Of a stretch of 64,000 bases of DNA, positions 24,001-39,000 are shown in pieces. A program made the translations under genes and the position numbers. This stretch comes from Anaspis maculata. Taxonomy: Eukaryota; Arthropoda; Insecta; Coleoptera; Scraptiidae. The stretch covers positions 125,987,050 through 126,051,049 of the forward strand of contig OX421961.1 in the NCBI GenBank assembly GCA_949128115.1, written 5' to 3'. The notes under the pieces are model-generated. The model did no database searches, was not told the DNA's origin, and was given only the letters and a program-made list of their open reading frames with translations. Position 1 is the first letter of the stretch; each line of letters starts with the position of its first letter.

Positions 24001-27000
24001 CGCGTTATTTTTAGCTTCTCCCCGCTCAACACACCTATTTTGCTCCCCGGTCCTGTTGGTGTCTTTTGGTGGCGTATTGCCACAAAAACAATGTCTTTCA
24101 TTTTCTTACGACTTCTTGCGATGTTTCGCCCTGTTTTTTGTTTCATGACACGTTATTTTTAGTTTCTCCCCGCCCAACACCCCTATTTTACGCCCGGTCC
24201 CGTTGGTGTGTTTTGTCTTTCACCTTCTTGGCCACTGTTTGTAGTCCATTCCTACTTTTGGAATGATCGAAATCGAGGTCCCCTTCATGACACGGTCGCC
24301 GTATTTTCCCTTGGTATTTCCAGTAGGTACTTATTAATTTGAAACTTTGTTTTGAAACAGTCATTTTCTGAACATTAGGCCCGGCGGTGTCGTAAAATTG
24401 AGATTATTTTCGCTATTTTTTGCGTTGATCATGAAGCTGCTCTCACTTCCGGAAGTAACCGAAAGTGACAGCAACTTTCGAATTTCAAATGGAACACCCT
24501 GTATTTTTTTCGATATTCGGATAGAGATTCTTTTTATTGACATAGTGGTGGTCTTGAAAATTCTCTATGATAAGAAATGACAATTTTATAGCGAATTGAA
24601 TATAATTAAATTGGTATCATTGAAGGTGGCTGCGACCATAAATAAAAATCCGAAGTTGGAAATTTGTTTATCATTTATGTCAATTTTAACCTGCAACGAT
24701 TTTTGACATAAACAATAAACAATCTTTCAACTTCAGATTTTCATTTGTGCTCGCAGCCACCTTTGGTGATAGTAATTTATCAAATTCGCGTAACATTCAA
24801 TTCGCTATAAAATCGTAATTTTTCATCATAGAGGATTTCTATAACCGTCACTGTGCTAATAGAAAAAATTTCTATCCGAATATCAAAGAATATACAGGTG
24901 TTCCATTCGAAAATCAAAAGTTGATGACACTTCCGATTACTTTTGGAACTGAGAGTTGCTTCATGATCAATGCAAAAAATAGCAAAAGTGCTTTTAAGTA
25001 CTCCATAAAAATCTCAACTCTACATATTCCATAGGAAAAAAGTTATGGACTGGTGCGATTTTCGAAAAACACACGGTATATAACACTTATTTTGACAAGT
25101 AAGCTGTCGGAAAAATAATAAAATAGGTAGTCAAATAATTTTATTTCGCGGTGAGATGGCTTTGGTATCTTCAGCTTATTTAAAAAAAAGTTTTTCTCGC
25201 AGCATCTTGTCTGCAGAATTCAACTCTGCATGGATAAATGGTCTAATTCGTTTCTAATACAGGATGTCGCGTAATTTTCAATTTATTTGACTACCTATTT
25301 TATTATTTTTTATATCTTTGTAACCAGAAAGAAAGGCTTCATCAAATGACGTAATAAAATATAGGATGTTGCATTTAAAATGAAAAAGTTACATGTCACA
25401 CCCTGTATATACGGTACCACAGAAACTTTTAGACAATAGATTCAAGATCCTTGGGAAAAATCGTTGAGAAAAAGTTTTCAGTTTTTTAAAATACCTCAAA
25501 GGGGAATCTCCTAGAGGAAGGTGAATTTGATCGTGAACACCCTGTACAACTCTCGATATAAAAATTGCGCCGCCATCACAGATACTCCCTTCTTCATTGA
25601 TACCGGGGGCAAAGCAGTGCTTAGAGTTTCATAACGGTGATTTGTTCGATTAGTTCAAAACACAAACGCGCAGAAGCGTGAAAACTGAAGCACGAGGCGA
25701 TAACCGAGGGCAATAATACCACGAAGTAAAAGTCAATTCTTGTGCTTAGATTAAGCCCCAATGATGTCTCCCATTTACGTCCTCGGTTCTTGGATACTGT
25801 TTTTCATATTTTTTTGTTTGTCTGAATGCGTAGCTCCTGCTTGGACGATGTCGGTATTAGACAGAGGAACGGCCCTGGCCGTCACCCCTTGCGGCTTGCG
25901 GGTCCAGTCGCGCGAGCAAAGGGAATGGCACGGAGGACGTTGCACCAGGGGCGTCCAGGGCGGCGGAAAATACGGCTACGAAGCCACCGTCACGGACGAA
26001 GGCCTGTGCAGAGTGGGATGGTCAACGTTACAAGCCAGCTTAGATCTTGGCACTGACCGGTTTGTTTCGCACTCCTAGCAGTTTTTTCTTGTATTATCAA
26101 CATTTCGCTTAACAATAAAAACAATAATTTTTTTCTGGTATAGTTTCGGATTTGGATTCGGTGGAACCGGGAAAAAGTCCAACAACAAACAGTTCAACGA
26201 TTACGGCGAACCTTTCGGAAAAAGCGACGTCATCACATGTCTTTTGGATATGGACAGTGGCGAAGTGAGGTTCCTCAAAAACGGAGCCGATCTGGGACAA
26301 GCTTTCGTCATCGACAAGAAAACACTCAGTGCTGCTTTCTTCCCAGCCGTCGTGTTGAAGGTTCGTAATGCTCCGAAGGTTTTCGAAGTGAAATTTACTT
26401 AGCTGCGGCAGCGCGAATTACGCATGGACCTGTGCCTAAACTGGACTGATTAAAGCGTCCATGGAAATGCCACCAGTTCGGGGGGCTAGGGCAGACATTA
26501 TCGGTCGAATCACTGGTTGATCAATCAAAGAGCACTAGTTAGACATATCACTTTTCCCTGATACTCTCGGTTTCGTTAAACATTGGTGGATGCGCGCCTA
26601 CTCTTGAGGCTGCTGACTCTCAAACTGAACAAATCATAATCAAGGAGCTTTTTGACTATAAGGGTCATCCAAATACAATAATCGTGAGAAAATAGCAGCG
26701 GCGATGACAGATCTGCTGAGCAGTGGCCCCCAGACCTTATTTTTATGATACGTTTTTCACGATCAACAAACCTGACGGCACCTTTCGAGGCATAAACTAC
26801 ATTTACTGCCAACGGAAAATTTAATCTATGAACGAGTACCTATGTATCATAATAAAGCATGTGCATGATGGACAGGGAGCTGGTGCCTCAAAACTCACGT
26901 CATAAGGTACATGATTTTAACCCTGTAGGTCTAATATGCGTTGATAAGGTTGTTGAAAATTGCTTTGTCTTACATGTCAGACCGGGGGCTTTAGGCTGGT

Positions 27001-30000
27001 ATGAGCCTGTCAATTTTCGAAAAAATGGCCAAAAATTTATAGGCCAGGCGGTAGGTCATTCTCGATAGAAAAAATTCCGACCAAAGCTTTTATGGTGCCA
27101 AACTCTTCGTAAGGTTAGTAGGTATCTACCACTGAGTTTCCGCCCAAAAACGTGTTGTGCTGATTCCTCCACATCTGCCCAAAGGTGAAGGATGTCTTGG
27201 AGGTGCAAAAAGACCTGTTAAACCCCCGTACTTTTTCATTTTATTTCCCTCAATGCAAACGTACAATTCTAACGCAAACATTGGAAGCATCTGTCATCAT
27301 CTCTGTGCCAGTCTTACTGTTGAAAAAAAAGATTTTTTTGTGCGGGTCAGATAAATCACATTTAATTGTTTTTCCACACAAGAAAACGATGGAGCAACAT
27401 GTATTTTGGATGTTTTCTAATAACTTGTACTTACTGAACTCATTCATAGCGTTAAAATTTCAATAACAGCATTTTTGAAGATGTTGTCCGCTAAGAAGTG
27501 AATAATTTTTACCCGCCTGTTCAGCAGCAGTTTTTTCAATTTTACCAAACACCGTTCTCGAAAATTTTATAGGGAATGACAAGCTGGAACTGTTTTCTGA
27601 TGATATTATATCTGGCTTTACCGCGGCACGCTTTTTAAAAGTGTAGGAAACTGATTTCTTTTTGAGCTGTTCTATTTTACCCGTGTGCGGCCGTGCCTAC
27701 TTGACATAGACCGGACTGATTACACAAGCTTGGAAATGTACTTTTTTCCAGCTTTAAAACACGACTATTAATGATAAAATAATATATAATTTCTTCATAA
27801 ATCGATGTACAAAGTCTTAATAATATTGGTCGCGTTTTAAAGCTGGAAAAGAGTACATTCCCAAGCTCGTGTAATCAGTCCGGTCTATGTCAAGTAGGCA
27901 CGGCCGCACGCGGGTGAAACAGGACCTCTCGGAAAAAAATCAGTTTTTTAGACTTTCAAGTCCGTGCCGCGGTTGAGCCAGGCATGATATCGTTAGAGAA
28001 GAGTTTGAGCTTTTCATTCCTTATAAAATTTTCGCAAACGGTGTTTGGTGAAATTGAAAAACTTGCTGCTGAACAGGCGGGTAAAAATTATTCACTTTTT
28101 TGCTGGCAACATCTTCAGAAATGCTGTTATTGAAATTTTAATGCCATAAATGGGTTCAATGGATACGAGTTATTGGAAAACATACAAAATACATGTTACT
28201 TCATCGTTTTCTTGTGTGAAAAAAACGGTTAAATGTCATTTATCTGACCCGCACCAAGAAATCTTTTTTTTCAACAGTAAGACTGGCACAGAGATGATGA
28301 CAGATGCTTCCAATGTTTGCGTAAGAGTTGTACGTTTGCATTCAGGCAAATATAGCGGAAAAAAACGGAGGTTTAACAGATCTTTTTGCACTTTTGAGGC
28401 ATCCTTTACCTTCGCGCAGATGTGGAGGATTCAGCACAACTCGTTTTTGGGCGGAAACTCAGTGGTAGATAACTACTGACCTTACGAAGAGTTTGACACC
28501 ATAAAAGCTTTGGTCGGAGTTTTTTCCAGATTGTAGCGATTTTACCGACATACCGCCTGGCCTATTACGTCATAATACATGAATAAAACCAACTGGATTT
28601 TGTCTAGGAACATCCCCTTGATCGAAAATCTGGTCGTAAGACAAAATTTTGGGGGCTTTCGGTCCATAAGACAAGTTTGAAATTTTCAAAAAAAGACCAA
28701 ATTTCATCAATTTTTTTACAGGCGTTTTGTTGACTAACCCACCAAGTGTGATATATACAGGGTGGTCCAGGTTTTAGTCGACAAACTTTGCAGGCTCATA
28801 GAGGATAAAAAAAGAAGTCGACTCACTCCAAAAAGTACATATCTAAAATGCATAGTAAAAAAGTTACAGGCCTTCAAAGTTGCGGAAAAAAATTGTTTTT
28901 TTCTTGATAACTTTTGAACAGCTCAACCGATTTCGCTCAAATTTTGCACATATGATTAACAAACACGTCCCCATTGATTTCTTGGGAAAAATTCTGTCAG
29001 AATGACGCAGTGCCGTAGATATGGGGGAGTACTAACCCTCTTACCCCCCTACTTTCTACATCACTGGATATTTTGGAAAACCGTTGAAAGTATTGAATTT
29101 GGCGTTCAATTCTGATGAGAAAATTGGCGTGTAATTGCTACATTTGGAGCAGTGATTTCGGAGATATTTGTGTTTAAAGGTTCAAAAACACCGAATTACG
29201 CAAATTTTTCAAAATTCGAGCAAGCTTTGATCCATCAACTTTCAACTTTTTTTTCAATTTAAAGTTTATTGTGCCATAATTTAGCTCATGAGAAATTGAA
29301 AAATGATTGTAAAATTCATAATTTCAGCAACAATTAAAAATTCAATAGGTGCCTATTCACTTACTGATAGTTGTTCTAGTTTAGTAAGAAGAAGAACCAA
29401 GGGCCCTTTGTTTCTTATTGGTCACGTTACTGAAATTAGGAATTTTCACAACCAATTTTCAATTTTTCATGAGCTAAATCATGGATCAATAAACTTTAGA
29501 TTAAAAAAAAAGTTGAAAGTTAATGCATCAAAGCTTGCTCGAATTTTGAAACATTTGCGTAATTCGGTGTTTTTGAACCTTTAAACACAAATATCTCCGG
29601 AACCGCTGCTCCAAATGTAGCAATGACACGCCAATTTTCTCTTCAGAATTGAACGCCGAATTCAATACTTTCAACGGTTTTCCAAAATATCCAGTGGCGT
29701 AGAAAGTAGGGGGGTAAGAGGGTTAGTACCCCCCATATCCACGGCACTGCGTCATTCTGACAGAATTTTTTTCAAGAAATCACTGGAGACGTGTTTGTTA
29801 ATCATATGTGCAAAACTTGAGCAAAATCCGTCAAGCTCTTCAAAAGTTATCAAGAAAACAACAATTTTTTTTATGCAACTTTGAAGGCCTGTAACTTTTT
29901 TAATATGCATTTCAGATATGTACTTTTTGGGGTGAGTCGACTTCTTTTTTTATCCTCTATCAGCCTGCAAAGTTTGTCGACTAAAACCTGGACCACCCTG

Positions 30001-33000
30001 TATACCGTCCGTTTTTTTTTCTAGGCCCCAGCTTATAGCGCTTTCACCATCGGTTTTACACCCAACATATTATATATTTTTGAATTCAGAAGAACAAAAT
30101 CTTTCGATTGATGGTATGTCAGATTATTTTTGACAGATGTCATTTTTTGACAATTGACGGAATAGTACTTGTGTGACACCATTTTAAAGCCCGTAAAATT
30201 CTAAGGAGAACTATGTTTTCATTTATAGAATAGGATGCCTTTTACAGCTTCTGGAGGTCTTTGAATAGAAAAAATTGTTAAAATTCAGAAATACCTACTC
30301 AATAAATAATAGGTATTTTTAAAATCAACTGATGATAATATTCTGATTTCAAATCGTCTAAATTAGCGGGAGATTCTATAAACACCTTATCTTTCAGATA
30401 GGCTCATGAAAAAAATCGAGGGGGTCATACCTGGCCACCTCGGATACTATCGCGTTGGGCTGGCAGTTCCAATTCACCGGTCGTTGAATCTCTCATTCAA
30501 GGAACAAGGAGACGGTCATTTCGAGTGACTTCTTCAGGACATTTTTCGTTTCATTGTGATTATTTATTGATTATTATCATTAGTTATTATTAAAAATACC
30601 TGTTTTGCGGCTTTTGCCTACTTTACGTATTTATTGAGTATTTCTGAATTTCAATAATTTTTCCTATTTGAAGACCTCTAGAAGCTGTGAAAGACAACCT
30701 ATTCCAAAAATGAAGACACAGTTTTTCTGAGAATTTAATGGGCTTTAAAATGAAGTGTCAGAAGTACTATTCTGTCAAATGTCAAAAAATGACATCTGTC
30801 AAAAATAATTTGACATACCATCAATCGAAAGATTTTGTTGTTCTGATTTCAAAAATATATAATATGTTGGGTGTGGAACCCATAATAAAGACGCTACGCG
30901 CTGGGGCCTAGAAAAAAAAACGGACGTATTTGTAATTAGGATGAAAAACGGAATCGATTTCCATGTTAAAATACAGGGTGTACGATTTGAGAGAAAATTT
31001 TCGATGTTGCACCCTGTAAGCAATGTATCATTGAAAATTTTCGTGGACAGATTCGAGACCTGTGCAAAAAACCATGTAAGAATCGTTTTTCATTCCTAAA
31101 ATTTTGCCAAAGGAGAAGTCTCCAGGAGGAGGTAAATTTTGGCCTTTTTCGAAAATTTCAAACTTGTCTTATGGACCGAGAGCTCCCAAAAATTTTGTCT
31201 TATGACCCGATTTTTGATTAAGTGGATGTTCCCACACAAAAGCCCGTTGGTTTCATTCATGTACCTTATGACATAAATTTTCGACATTTTTCGAAAATTG
31301 ACAAGCCTATACCAGCCTTAAGCCCCCGGTCTGACATGTAAGACAAAGAAATTTTTAACAACCTTATCAACGCACATCAGACCTACAGGGTTACAATCAT
31401 GTACCTTATGACGTAAGTTTTGAGGCACCAGCTCCCTGTCCATGAAGAGGACGCCTTGGTGGCGTTGATAGAATAATGTCAAAAGTGACGTTATCACTGT
31501 TGACAGTTTGATATTTTTTATTCAACATTGACGTTTAACATAACCACACAACGACGAACGAAATAAATAAAACTGACCGACAAAGCAAAGATCGTTAAAG
31601 CTCCAAACAGGTGTTGTTCAGCGACTGGGTTTCGGTATTGGTATCCATTGTTTTGTGCTGGGGTGTTCAAATGCGGCTATTACTATGTTAGTATACGAAC
31701 ACTCGAGACAAACCGAACAATACGAACATTTGCACGAATGTAAACAGTACACAGATATGAGTTTTCTGACAAAACGTGTTCAAATTTGCAAGTCGTCAGA
31801 CATATGGAGAATTAAGCGAAAGGTCGTACAAAAGCTTTTTCTTGCACCGAATGTTGGTATCAGATGCCCAAAGAACGGTATTCAGAATATCATTTGTTGA
31901 TGCACAGTGTTCGTTCAAGACCATGCGCAAAAATTACTTGATGAAACGACTCTACTTTCGGACGATCAACCGATTTGGACAAGATCGAAGTAGTGGCAGC
32001 CCGCTTCAATTCGTTTTTGTGCCTCGAGTGCCCGTTCTAGACAAAATAAATGAAAAAAAAACTTGAAATCGCAAATCGCACACAATGTCGAAACACTGTG
32101 ACCAATCGAATCGAATGGTTCGAGTGCACCAAGTGTTCGTACAGGGCGAAGGTGTTGGGCTCGTTGGCCAGTCACATGATGCAGCATGGCAGTCGGAATA
32201 AAACCAGCTGGTTTTAGTGTGCAGTGTCTCTTCAAGTCTCTATTGTTTCCATTCATCAAGGGAAGCGGCTATGTAAAGCAACCCAATGTAGTTTCAAGTT
32301 GGAGTAGGAGAATAGATCTGAAGCGACGCAGGCCATACAATAATAGGTCTTTTCATTATGGTTTTGTGTTTCGGTGGGCATGCGCAAGATTTGACAGTTC
32401 GAGTAGGCAAGCACGCGAAGCTTTCTGTTGAATGGGGAACTATAGGCAAAACGGATTGTAGAGGGCGACGTGTTCCATGCACCCATATTGACAGTTAACG
32501 TACATAACCTCAAAGAAATACAAACAAATGTACGGAAAATGGAAAGTGCTCAAAGAAGAGTTGAGGCGGATAGGAGCCCCACTGAGAGGGAATAAAAAAG
32601 AGCTGGTGCAAACTGCAAGGGTATGGTCCTTTGGAACTGTTGAAGCCTGATACACAACACACAACACGTCACTACCAAAATTTTTTCCGCGATTTTTGGC
32701 TTGTTGGCGTTTCTACTTTTCAACTCACGAAGTGACGCAAACCGCTGGCGCTGGTTATATGCTGAATGCTGACAAATGAAAATGAAATGACAATTACAAA
32801 GTTGAGGTTATGTACGCTTAAAATGACACTGATGATAGCTGGGGTGCATGGAACACGGGCGCCATTACTTCAGGCGTTTGCCACTATAGTTCCCCATTAG
32901 GCATTCGAGCCAGCTTTTCAAAGGTACGACCCCGTTGTTTGCAAGGAACGTGAGCATGAGAACATGCGCTCCAGACCTCATGAAAAGACCTATTCCAGGA

Positions 33001-36000
33001 TTTCCAGTGGCCCGATGTGGATGTATTGTTGCTGCCGAAATTTCTGCATAATCGACATTCAAAAATTCTAAAATACCTCACTTAGGCTGAGGTCATATTT
33101 GTAGAGTATAAATATATAAAGCAAATAAAAATTGAAAATAGAGACAAACGCAGCAAACTCGAGATGTCAAATGTTGAATCCATCAACGATACTGGTAGCG
33201 CCCTCAGACGGCTAACTTTCAAACCAACTTTTATGCACCATGCTCTATTATTCAATACCAAATTAAATGCAATCATTGCAAATTTCAAGTTTTCATGGGT
33301 TTTGGAGAAATGCTTCCATCTGGCCGATGAGGTCAGCGTTCCAGACAGGGACGTTTATTGTAGGCGATTAGCAGTCCAGTTTGGGAACAGGTTCATGGAC
33401 AGCTGAAAAGTTTCGGCTTTTTGAAGATCGCACGCTCCAATGTTTTTGTTCATTTGCAGAATGCCGAAATGGCTTTCAATTTTGGCGGCGAGCCATTCAA
33501 GTATGCCCTTCCGAATGGTTACATCCCTATCAAATCGGCGCCTGCCGAACGAGTCGTCACTAACACGAACGGAGGCAGCAGTGCTGAAACTACGATCAAA
33601 ATCATCAACAATGCGCCCCAAGCCATCATCATTGAGGTGAGCGTGTTTCTTGCACAAGATATCCTTTTCTGTGGCCTCCTCCTAAATAGAAATTGATCAT
33701 AATGTACAATAATAATGATTATTATAAAATTATAGCCTTCGAGAGAACTGGCAGAGCAGACTTCAAACCAAATTAAAAAATTCAAACGGTACATCGAATC
33801 GCCGTCGGTGCGCGATCTGCTGGTCATCGGCGGTGTCAACGTGAAAGACCAGATTTCGGTTCTGCAAAACGAAGGAGCCGACATCATAGTCGGCACACCA
33901 GGACGATTGGAAGATTTAATTCAAAGCGGTAAGGGTTTTCGAAATTGACAGTCATACTTATTTGAAATTGTGAAATCGTTTTTTTCAAGGTTACTTGCTG
34001 CTGTCGAACTGCAGGTTTTTCGTCCTTGACGAGGCCGATGCGCTCCTCAAATCCGGCTACACCGACCTGATCGAACGTTTGCACAAGCAAATGCCCAAGG
34101 TCACCGCCGACGGCAAGCGTCTGCAGATGATCGTGTGCAGCGCAACTTTGCACGCTTTCGAAGTAAAAAAGATGGCCGTAAGTACGCCGATGATAGGTGT
34201 GTTCGCAAAATGAAGCGAAAATTGACATGATTAGATAGAGAAATGATGTAAAGAGGTGTCGTTCATGCCGCCACCACAGATACTCCCTTCCTTACCGTTG
34301 CTGAATAATCGCGAATGGCGCTGACGAATTCCGAGAAGCACCTTGGCTTCATTTTATGTTCTTGTTGGCAGGAAAAGCTGATGTATTTCCCGCAGTGGGT
34401 CGATCTGAAAGGCGAAGATGCCGTTCCGGAAACGGTCCACCACGTGGTCACCATGGTGGATCCGCAGAAGGACAAGAGCTGGCACAACCTGCGGCGGCAC
34501 GTGACGACCGACGGCGTGCACGCCCAGGATGACGTCCGGCCAGGCAACAACAGTCCGGAAACGCTCAGCGAGGCCGTGAAGAGGCTCAAGGGCGAGTACT
34601 GCGTGCGGGCCATCGACGAGCACAAAATGGACCGCGCCATAATCTTCTGCCGCACGAAGCTGGACTGCGACAATCTGGAAAAGTACTTCAAGCAGCTGGA
34701 CAAGAACAAGTACTCGTGCGTGTGTCTGCACGGCGATCGCAAGCCGCACGAGCGCAAGAGCAACCTGGAGACGTTCAAGAAATCCCTCGCCAAGTTTCTG
34801 ATATGCACGGACGTGGCGGCCAGAGGCCTGGACATCAAAGAGCTGCCGTTCAGTACGTACGCATTTCGTATTTTGCTTGTTTCGTTGTGTTCAAACTGTT
34901 TAAAGAAAGTAGTATACATATCTCGGCGGGAACCTTCATTCCGGCTTCGGGCATAGAGTCGTAGTGCGTTGTTTTTGCCTTCAGCTACAATGAAGCGTTT
35001 TTCACCTTGGCATGTAATATACTTGCTGTGATTTGCCACGAATTGTGTTGGAGTTTGGCTGAACTGAGAAAATATAACGGCTGGTCAGTATAAATAAAAG
35101 GCGGCTTGGAAATGAGTGGTCGAGAGGATGATACCGTGAGATACCTCTTCCCCTGAATTAAATTGATTAGCTGTGATACGTCTAGTGACCCTACATCATG
35201 TTTTGTTGTACCGTAGATTTTTATTTACCTTTACCTAAGTCATTTCAATAAATTTCCACCTACCTCAAATTCACGGCGTGCTAATACCTCAAGCATACTA
35301 TAGTAGTAGTGACCTCACGTTCTTTGAAAGGGGATGAATTGAACAAATGTTGAAAAATAAACAAAGCCATTTAACCACACCTCACCTTTATTACAAGTTA
35401 ATTAATCATCGCCAATTTAATTAAGTTCATCTCAATTATTCCGTGCGAAAGCCCTACGACGAATTAGTTCAACCCCTCCAATTTAATTCCGTTTCGCATT
35501 TTTCTTAATTTTCAGAACTGTTGTTGAACCCGTTCCCTAACGCACCTGAGTTTTAATTCCCTGCTCAAGTAATTCAAGACCTCGTCGAGATTTAAATTTT
35601 AACCCCTTCTTCTACTTAGGACATCTCATATTTACGAATAAAAATATCGATTATTTAATTGTACTTAGAGAGAGATTGTTTTTCACTGAGTTTTGTCTTG
35701 GTCTTTCGAATTTATAGCCATTATTTTAATTATCGATCAAATAATTTATATAAAATTGATTGTTTACATTCCATAGATTTTATATCCGGCTGGTGCTGTA
35801 GTTTGATCTTACAGCCTCAGTTTTATTTCACGCTGGGTTAAATAACTTCAAACACATCTGCAATCAGTTGTACAATTGTCGCGGTGAGCCTCTAATAATT
35901 AGCCTGCAAAATTGATGTTATATTATTTTCTGTCTTGAAGTGTTTTCGAAACGACACTGAATTTTCTTGGCACAGTTCAGGGGTTCTCTTTGGGAACTCA

Positions 36001-39000
36001 ACCTCATTGTTTATAAACTCCTTGTCGTGCGAAAAGGGCTAAAGATTTTATTCTATGGGGGAAAATAACGCGTGATCGAGATTTTGCCCAGATTTGATTT
36101 GCATAAATACTGCTAGTGCTTGTCTCAAGCTAATAGAGTCTACAAAATCATGCTCTGTAGGAAGCTAAATCTCTTCGAAAGGGTTACTGAGGTTTTCACC
36201 CTTTTTCTGGCTTCTTGAAGGTGGGTAGCTGAAACAAGGGGCCGCATTGAAAACTCAAAGCAACTACAGGGAATTGAAATCGGCTTGACGCTTATCATGG
36301 CTGTTCGAAATATCAAAACAAAACCTACTATGATTTTATGAACCAAACAATTTCGTCAAACCTATTAAACAATTTGCATTTGATTACAATGGAAATCAGA
36401 CTTGCCTCAGTATTTTCCTTTCTCGTCACTGATGCACTACAACTATCAAACATGGTTTTTTCCACTTTTATAACTTATTCTTGTCAAGTAATAATTTTTG
36501 TTTTTCTACACACGTCTGCCGTTGTCGGGTACTCCGACGCCAATCCTCTACCCCCGTCACTACTTTCGGACCGAACCTTATTTCCCACCCTCCGTCTCAA
36601 GTGTGTAAAAACCTGACACCCAAACCCATGCGCTTCCTGACTCTACCATCATCCCGTGTGCAATTTCGTCACTTCCCAATATCGTCCGTTATTCTAATTT
36701 ATTCTTGAATATTTAATTCCCTTTTATTTTATAATTTTAAGGCGTCCCACCTCAATACTAAACTGTGGCAAAGTCGACTGAGTAAGCAAGCAAGTCAGTC
36801 GTTTGTTGCATGCCAAAAAGGCCTCGTGCCTTTTCGGTGCGACTTACCTATCGGTCTGTCTTATTCAGGAACACGGCCCGCCAGCTAATCAGTGGAGAAG
36901 GCCGGGGTTCTTGAGATGGTCGGGACGCCACAGTATTGTAGGCCAAATTCCCAAAAATAATTATAGTACCAAGCAATGACTAATACAATACTGGAAATAA
37001 AACAAAGTTTGAATTACGAATACAAATTTGATATACAAAAGGCAAAGAAAATGAGCAGGTGCCGGTTGGCTAATTTCTCAAAAATGAAATATACGAAATT
37101 GCCAGTCGCTGTTACTACCACAATGAGCGAAGTATTACGTTTTGAAAGAGAGGTTTGCGGCCGGAATTAATTGAACGTTATCTGTTCGGACGAAGGCAGG
37201 TACCTACCGTCGGAATAAGAAAGTCAGATAACAAACCCAAAACGATTTGATATTGACGCGACTCGATAGGTACCTACTTCGCCAGCTGCGATAACCACCG
37301 CAACAAAGAACGTTATCGGGTTTTTATGCCAGTAACCATAATTTTATGTACAAAACCCAGGACTTCGAACTTCGAACTTGAGATTTTCCTGTTCGCAAAA
37401 TTAAATACAGTTATCCAAGTCAAATGGGGACCCTTCGCCCAATGAAAATCACCTTATTTACAAAGTCGCCAGCAAAAAGATACAAGAATGTCGAGTGGCA
37501 AAACCCTGAGGCTAGCGTACAAATGTGACGTTAATTTGAATAAAGCGAATATACCCTTTGGCGGACGGCCGGAGTCGCACGATTTTTTTGCGAAACCACT
37601 GAATTCTAACCTGCACTTTATCAACCCTTGAAGCTTTAATTTATCCTTCTTCCGTCTTTTCACTAGAACGGTACTCGAGTAGTGTTCAAACAAATATATC
37701 AACGAGAAAAATGATTGTATGTTACGGCAATTTTAATAAAACACAATTGAGAGGGGGGAAACAGAGTACATATTACGGTAGGCGAAATGTCACCAGCTTC
37801 TCGGCGGACACCACCACGGAGACGGCTTCCAAATGTGCCGCGATCGCCAGTTGACGTACGCTGCGTTTTTCAGGGTGCGAACGAACTAGGCTCGAAACCG
37901 CTGATGAAGGCGTCCACGCAAGTAGGCGTGTACGACAGAATTAGCCGCGCGGTTTGGAAAATCTTGCATTCCAAACCGAAACGGGCTCCACGTTGAGACG
38001 TTTCCTTCAAAGAGTCGCTCGGGAGATGGAGTGCCTCCTGGTAGACGGGATCTCGCCTATACTCGATGTACGTTTCGGGAATCTCCCTGGCACGTAGATG
38101 ACGATGACGAAAACTTGCTGGCAAAATATCCAGATTTTTAAACAGGCGGTTGAAAACTGGATGGTTGAAACTCGACGGTAGAAATCTCGATGAGAAAAAA
38201 AATAGTTCGTAGAAATCTTGTTGGTAGAAATCCAATTCTTAGAAACCTATAGTAATTCACTCAACTCAGTATCGAATCCAATCCGAGAAGGTGACGAAAA
38301 GAGGAACCAAATCATTCTTTACGTTAGCTGCAGGTCGTGGTCTGTTTCGTTTTTGATGCGCCAGGTGCCCAGGTGTGGTCGTGCTTCTTTAGTCGGCCAA
38401 ACAAAGCCTAATTCGGGCTCTCAATACCCCACACGGTCCAGCATTGCTAAATTAAGTCCGAAAAACACTTGGTTTTGGTTTCGATCTACACAAATTCGAA
38501 ACCCACTTGGTAGGCGAAACGTGGACACACAAAACCCTCACTTGAGGCGACAGCACTCGTGCAAAGTTCTTTTAGCAAGCCATTCTACGTTGCTTATCAT
38601 AGGTATATGTGGCAAGACGTAATGCAAACGCAACGTAAGGGAATGGACCAATCACTATCGATCAGGAGGGAGGAGCTGAGCTGGATACCGCCAGTGACTG
38701 ACTCCCATTTTCTTACGTTACGCTTCCATCAGTCGATAATGGGGCCTGCCTGTGGGCTCAGGTTGGATTACTGTAATGAATAAAATAGAATAAGGTCAAT
38801 AAACCAAATATGTTCTTCAATAATCATTGAATTTATACCAACTTTGTGGAATGTGCTCGCATATATCAATTCACACTCTGGACGTGTTTTCAATAATAAT
38901 TTAACCGTTGCATATTTCCAGTCATCAACGTGACGTTACCTGATGAAAAATCGAATTACGTCCATCGAATCGGCCGCGTGGGCCGAGCCGACCGCATGGG

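Noticed and set aside
32256..32513. Minus-strand finger-like peptide ([12 protein letters not shown]...)
   Set aside because: It lies antisense next to the plus-strand zinc-finger pseudogene and across a TIR element; only one loose C-x2-C...H match, likely chance.
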